Source: Candidatus Omnitrophota bacterium
GTDB lineage: Bacteria; NPL-UPA2; BS750m-G34
NCBI GenBank assembly: GCA_030640045.1
Contig: DAOWKF010000020.1
Span: 1-5,380 of the forward strand
Direction: 5' to 3'
Length of the DNA: 5,380 nt
How positions within the stretch are numbered: the stretch's first letter is position 1; every line of letters begins with the position of its first letter. Shown here in pieces: positions 5,185 to 5,380 of this stretch. Made by a program: the position numbers and the translations under genes. The notes beneath the pieces were generated by a model, which was not told where the DNA came from, did no database searches, and was given only the letters and a program-made list of their open reading frames with translations.

Positions 5185-5380
5185 ATGATGGCATCAGATT
5201 TTTCGATTCCGCTTATCGTTGCTCTAGACACAGCTAACAAGAGCGAAGCCCTGAGGTTGGTAGAAACTCTGTCTCCTCTGGTTAAAATATTTAAAATAGG
5301 AAGTGTCCCTTTTACTTCTTTTGGTCCGGATATAATAAAAGAGATCAGGAAAAGAGGCGGCCGCGTATTTTTAGATTTAA
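5185..5380 (+). CDS. pyrF: Orotidine 5'-phosphate decarboxylase, N-terminal part (3' end outside window)
   Basis: Final enzyme of UMP synthesis, decarboxylating OMP in the cytoplasm without cofactor. Sixty-five codons are present of a protein normally about 230-240 residues long. Seen: 'IPLIVALDTANKSEA' (first beta strand, with the Asp that contacts the ribose), 'LVKIFKIGSVPFTSFG' (second strand, with the substrate-binding Lys), and 'RGGRVFLDL' at the very end. The last is the start of the catalytic FLDLK-x-x-D motif, cut just before its lysine. The start is ATG 5185 or the adjacent ATG 5188; both lack a nearby Shine-Dalgarno sequence, since GGGG (5163-5166) is 18 bases away unless the palindrome folds and brings it closer. 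This is the only gene junction in the operon with a gap larger than a few bases, so pyrF may be translated less efficiently or uncoupled from pyrD. Confidence 0.93.
   Translation, partial: MMASDFSIPLIVALDTANKSEALRLVETLSPLVKIFKIGSVPFTSFGPDIIKEIRKRGGRVFLDL

Noticed and set aside
4881..5240. Minus-strand open frame across the pyrD end and pyrF start
   Set aside because: It overlaps two real genes and the palindrome, and shows no family motif or independent promoter.
5353..5361. GC-rich palindrome GCGGCCGC near the window end
   Set aside because: It is a chance 8-base palindrome within pyrF coding sequence with no flanking structure.

Overview
The window is ordinary bacterial chromosome carrying the 3' end of prfB (peptide chain release factor 2) and then, on the same strand, a compact operon for de novo pyrimidine synthesis in the order pyrR-pyrB-pyrC-pyrK-pyrD-pyrF. 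Both ends are cut: prfB lacks its 5' part and pyrF its 3' part. Every gene lies on the + strand, genes abut or overlap by a few bases, and base composition looks uniform. No mobile gene, CRISPR array, tRNA or rRNA is visible. The source is a bacterium that uses PyrR attenuation, a class 1B (PyrK/PyrD) dihydroorotate dehydrogenase and a type I dihydroorotase. This combination is best known in Firmicutes but also occurs in many uncultured lineages. A deep-branching uncultured group such as Omnitrophota is possible, but that is only an impression from protein style.

Layout. 1-551: prfB C-terminal half with the GGQ motif. 552-708: control region with a strong sigma70-type promoter directly after the prfB stop codon, a PyrR-binding hairpin (599-631), a predicted 21-codon leader ORF (639-704) whose Shine-Dalgarno sequence lies inside that hairpin, and an intrinsic terminator (665-702) embedded in the leader ORF. 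709-2165: pyrR and pyrB. 2162-3451: pyrC. 3432-3459: a perfect 12-bp inverted repeat covering the pyrC stop and the likely pyrK start. 3458-5160: pyrK and pyrD. 5159-5181: a small palindrome before pyrF, which runs off the window end.

The enzymes cover steps two to four and the last step of UMP synthesis: PyrB makes carbamoyl-aspartate, PyrC makes dihydroorotate, PyrD-PyrK oxidises it to orotate, and PyrF decarboxylates OMP to UMP. Carbamoyl-phosphate synthase (carAB), PyrE and a uracil permease (pyrP) are absent between the genes seen and may be elsewhere or downstream. PyrR with UMP or UTP should sense the end product and shut the operon at the leader.

The most interesting part is the leader. 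It appears to combine a PyrR-binding hairpin with a translated leader ORF that passes through the terminator and stops 4 nt before pyrR. PyrR binding could therefore act by hiding the leader's ribosome-binding site, with pyrR translated by reinitiation. The pyrC-pyrK junction hairpin is the second signal worth checking. I see no evidence for a wholly new system.
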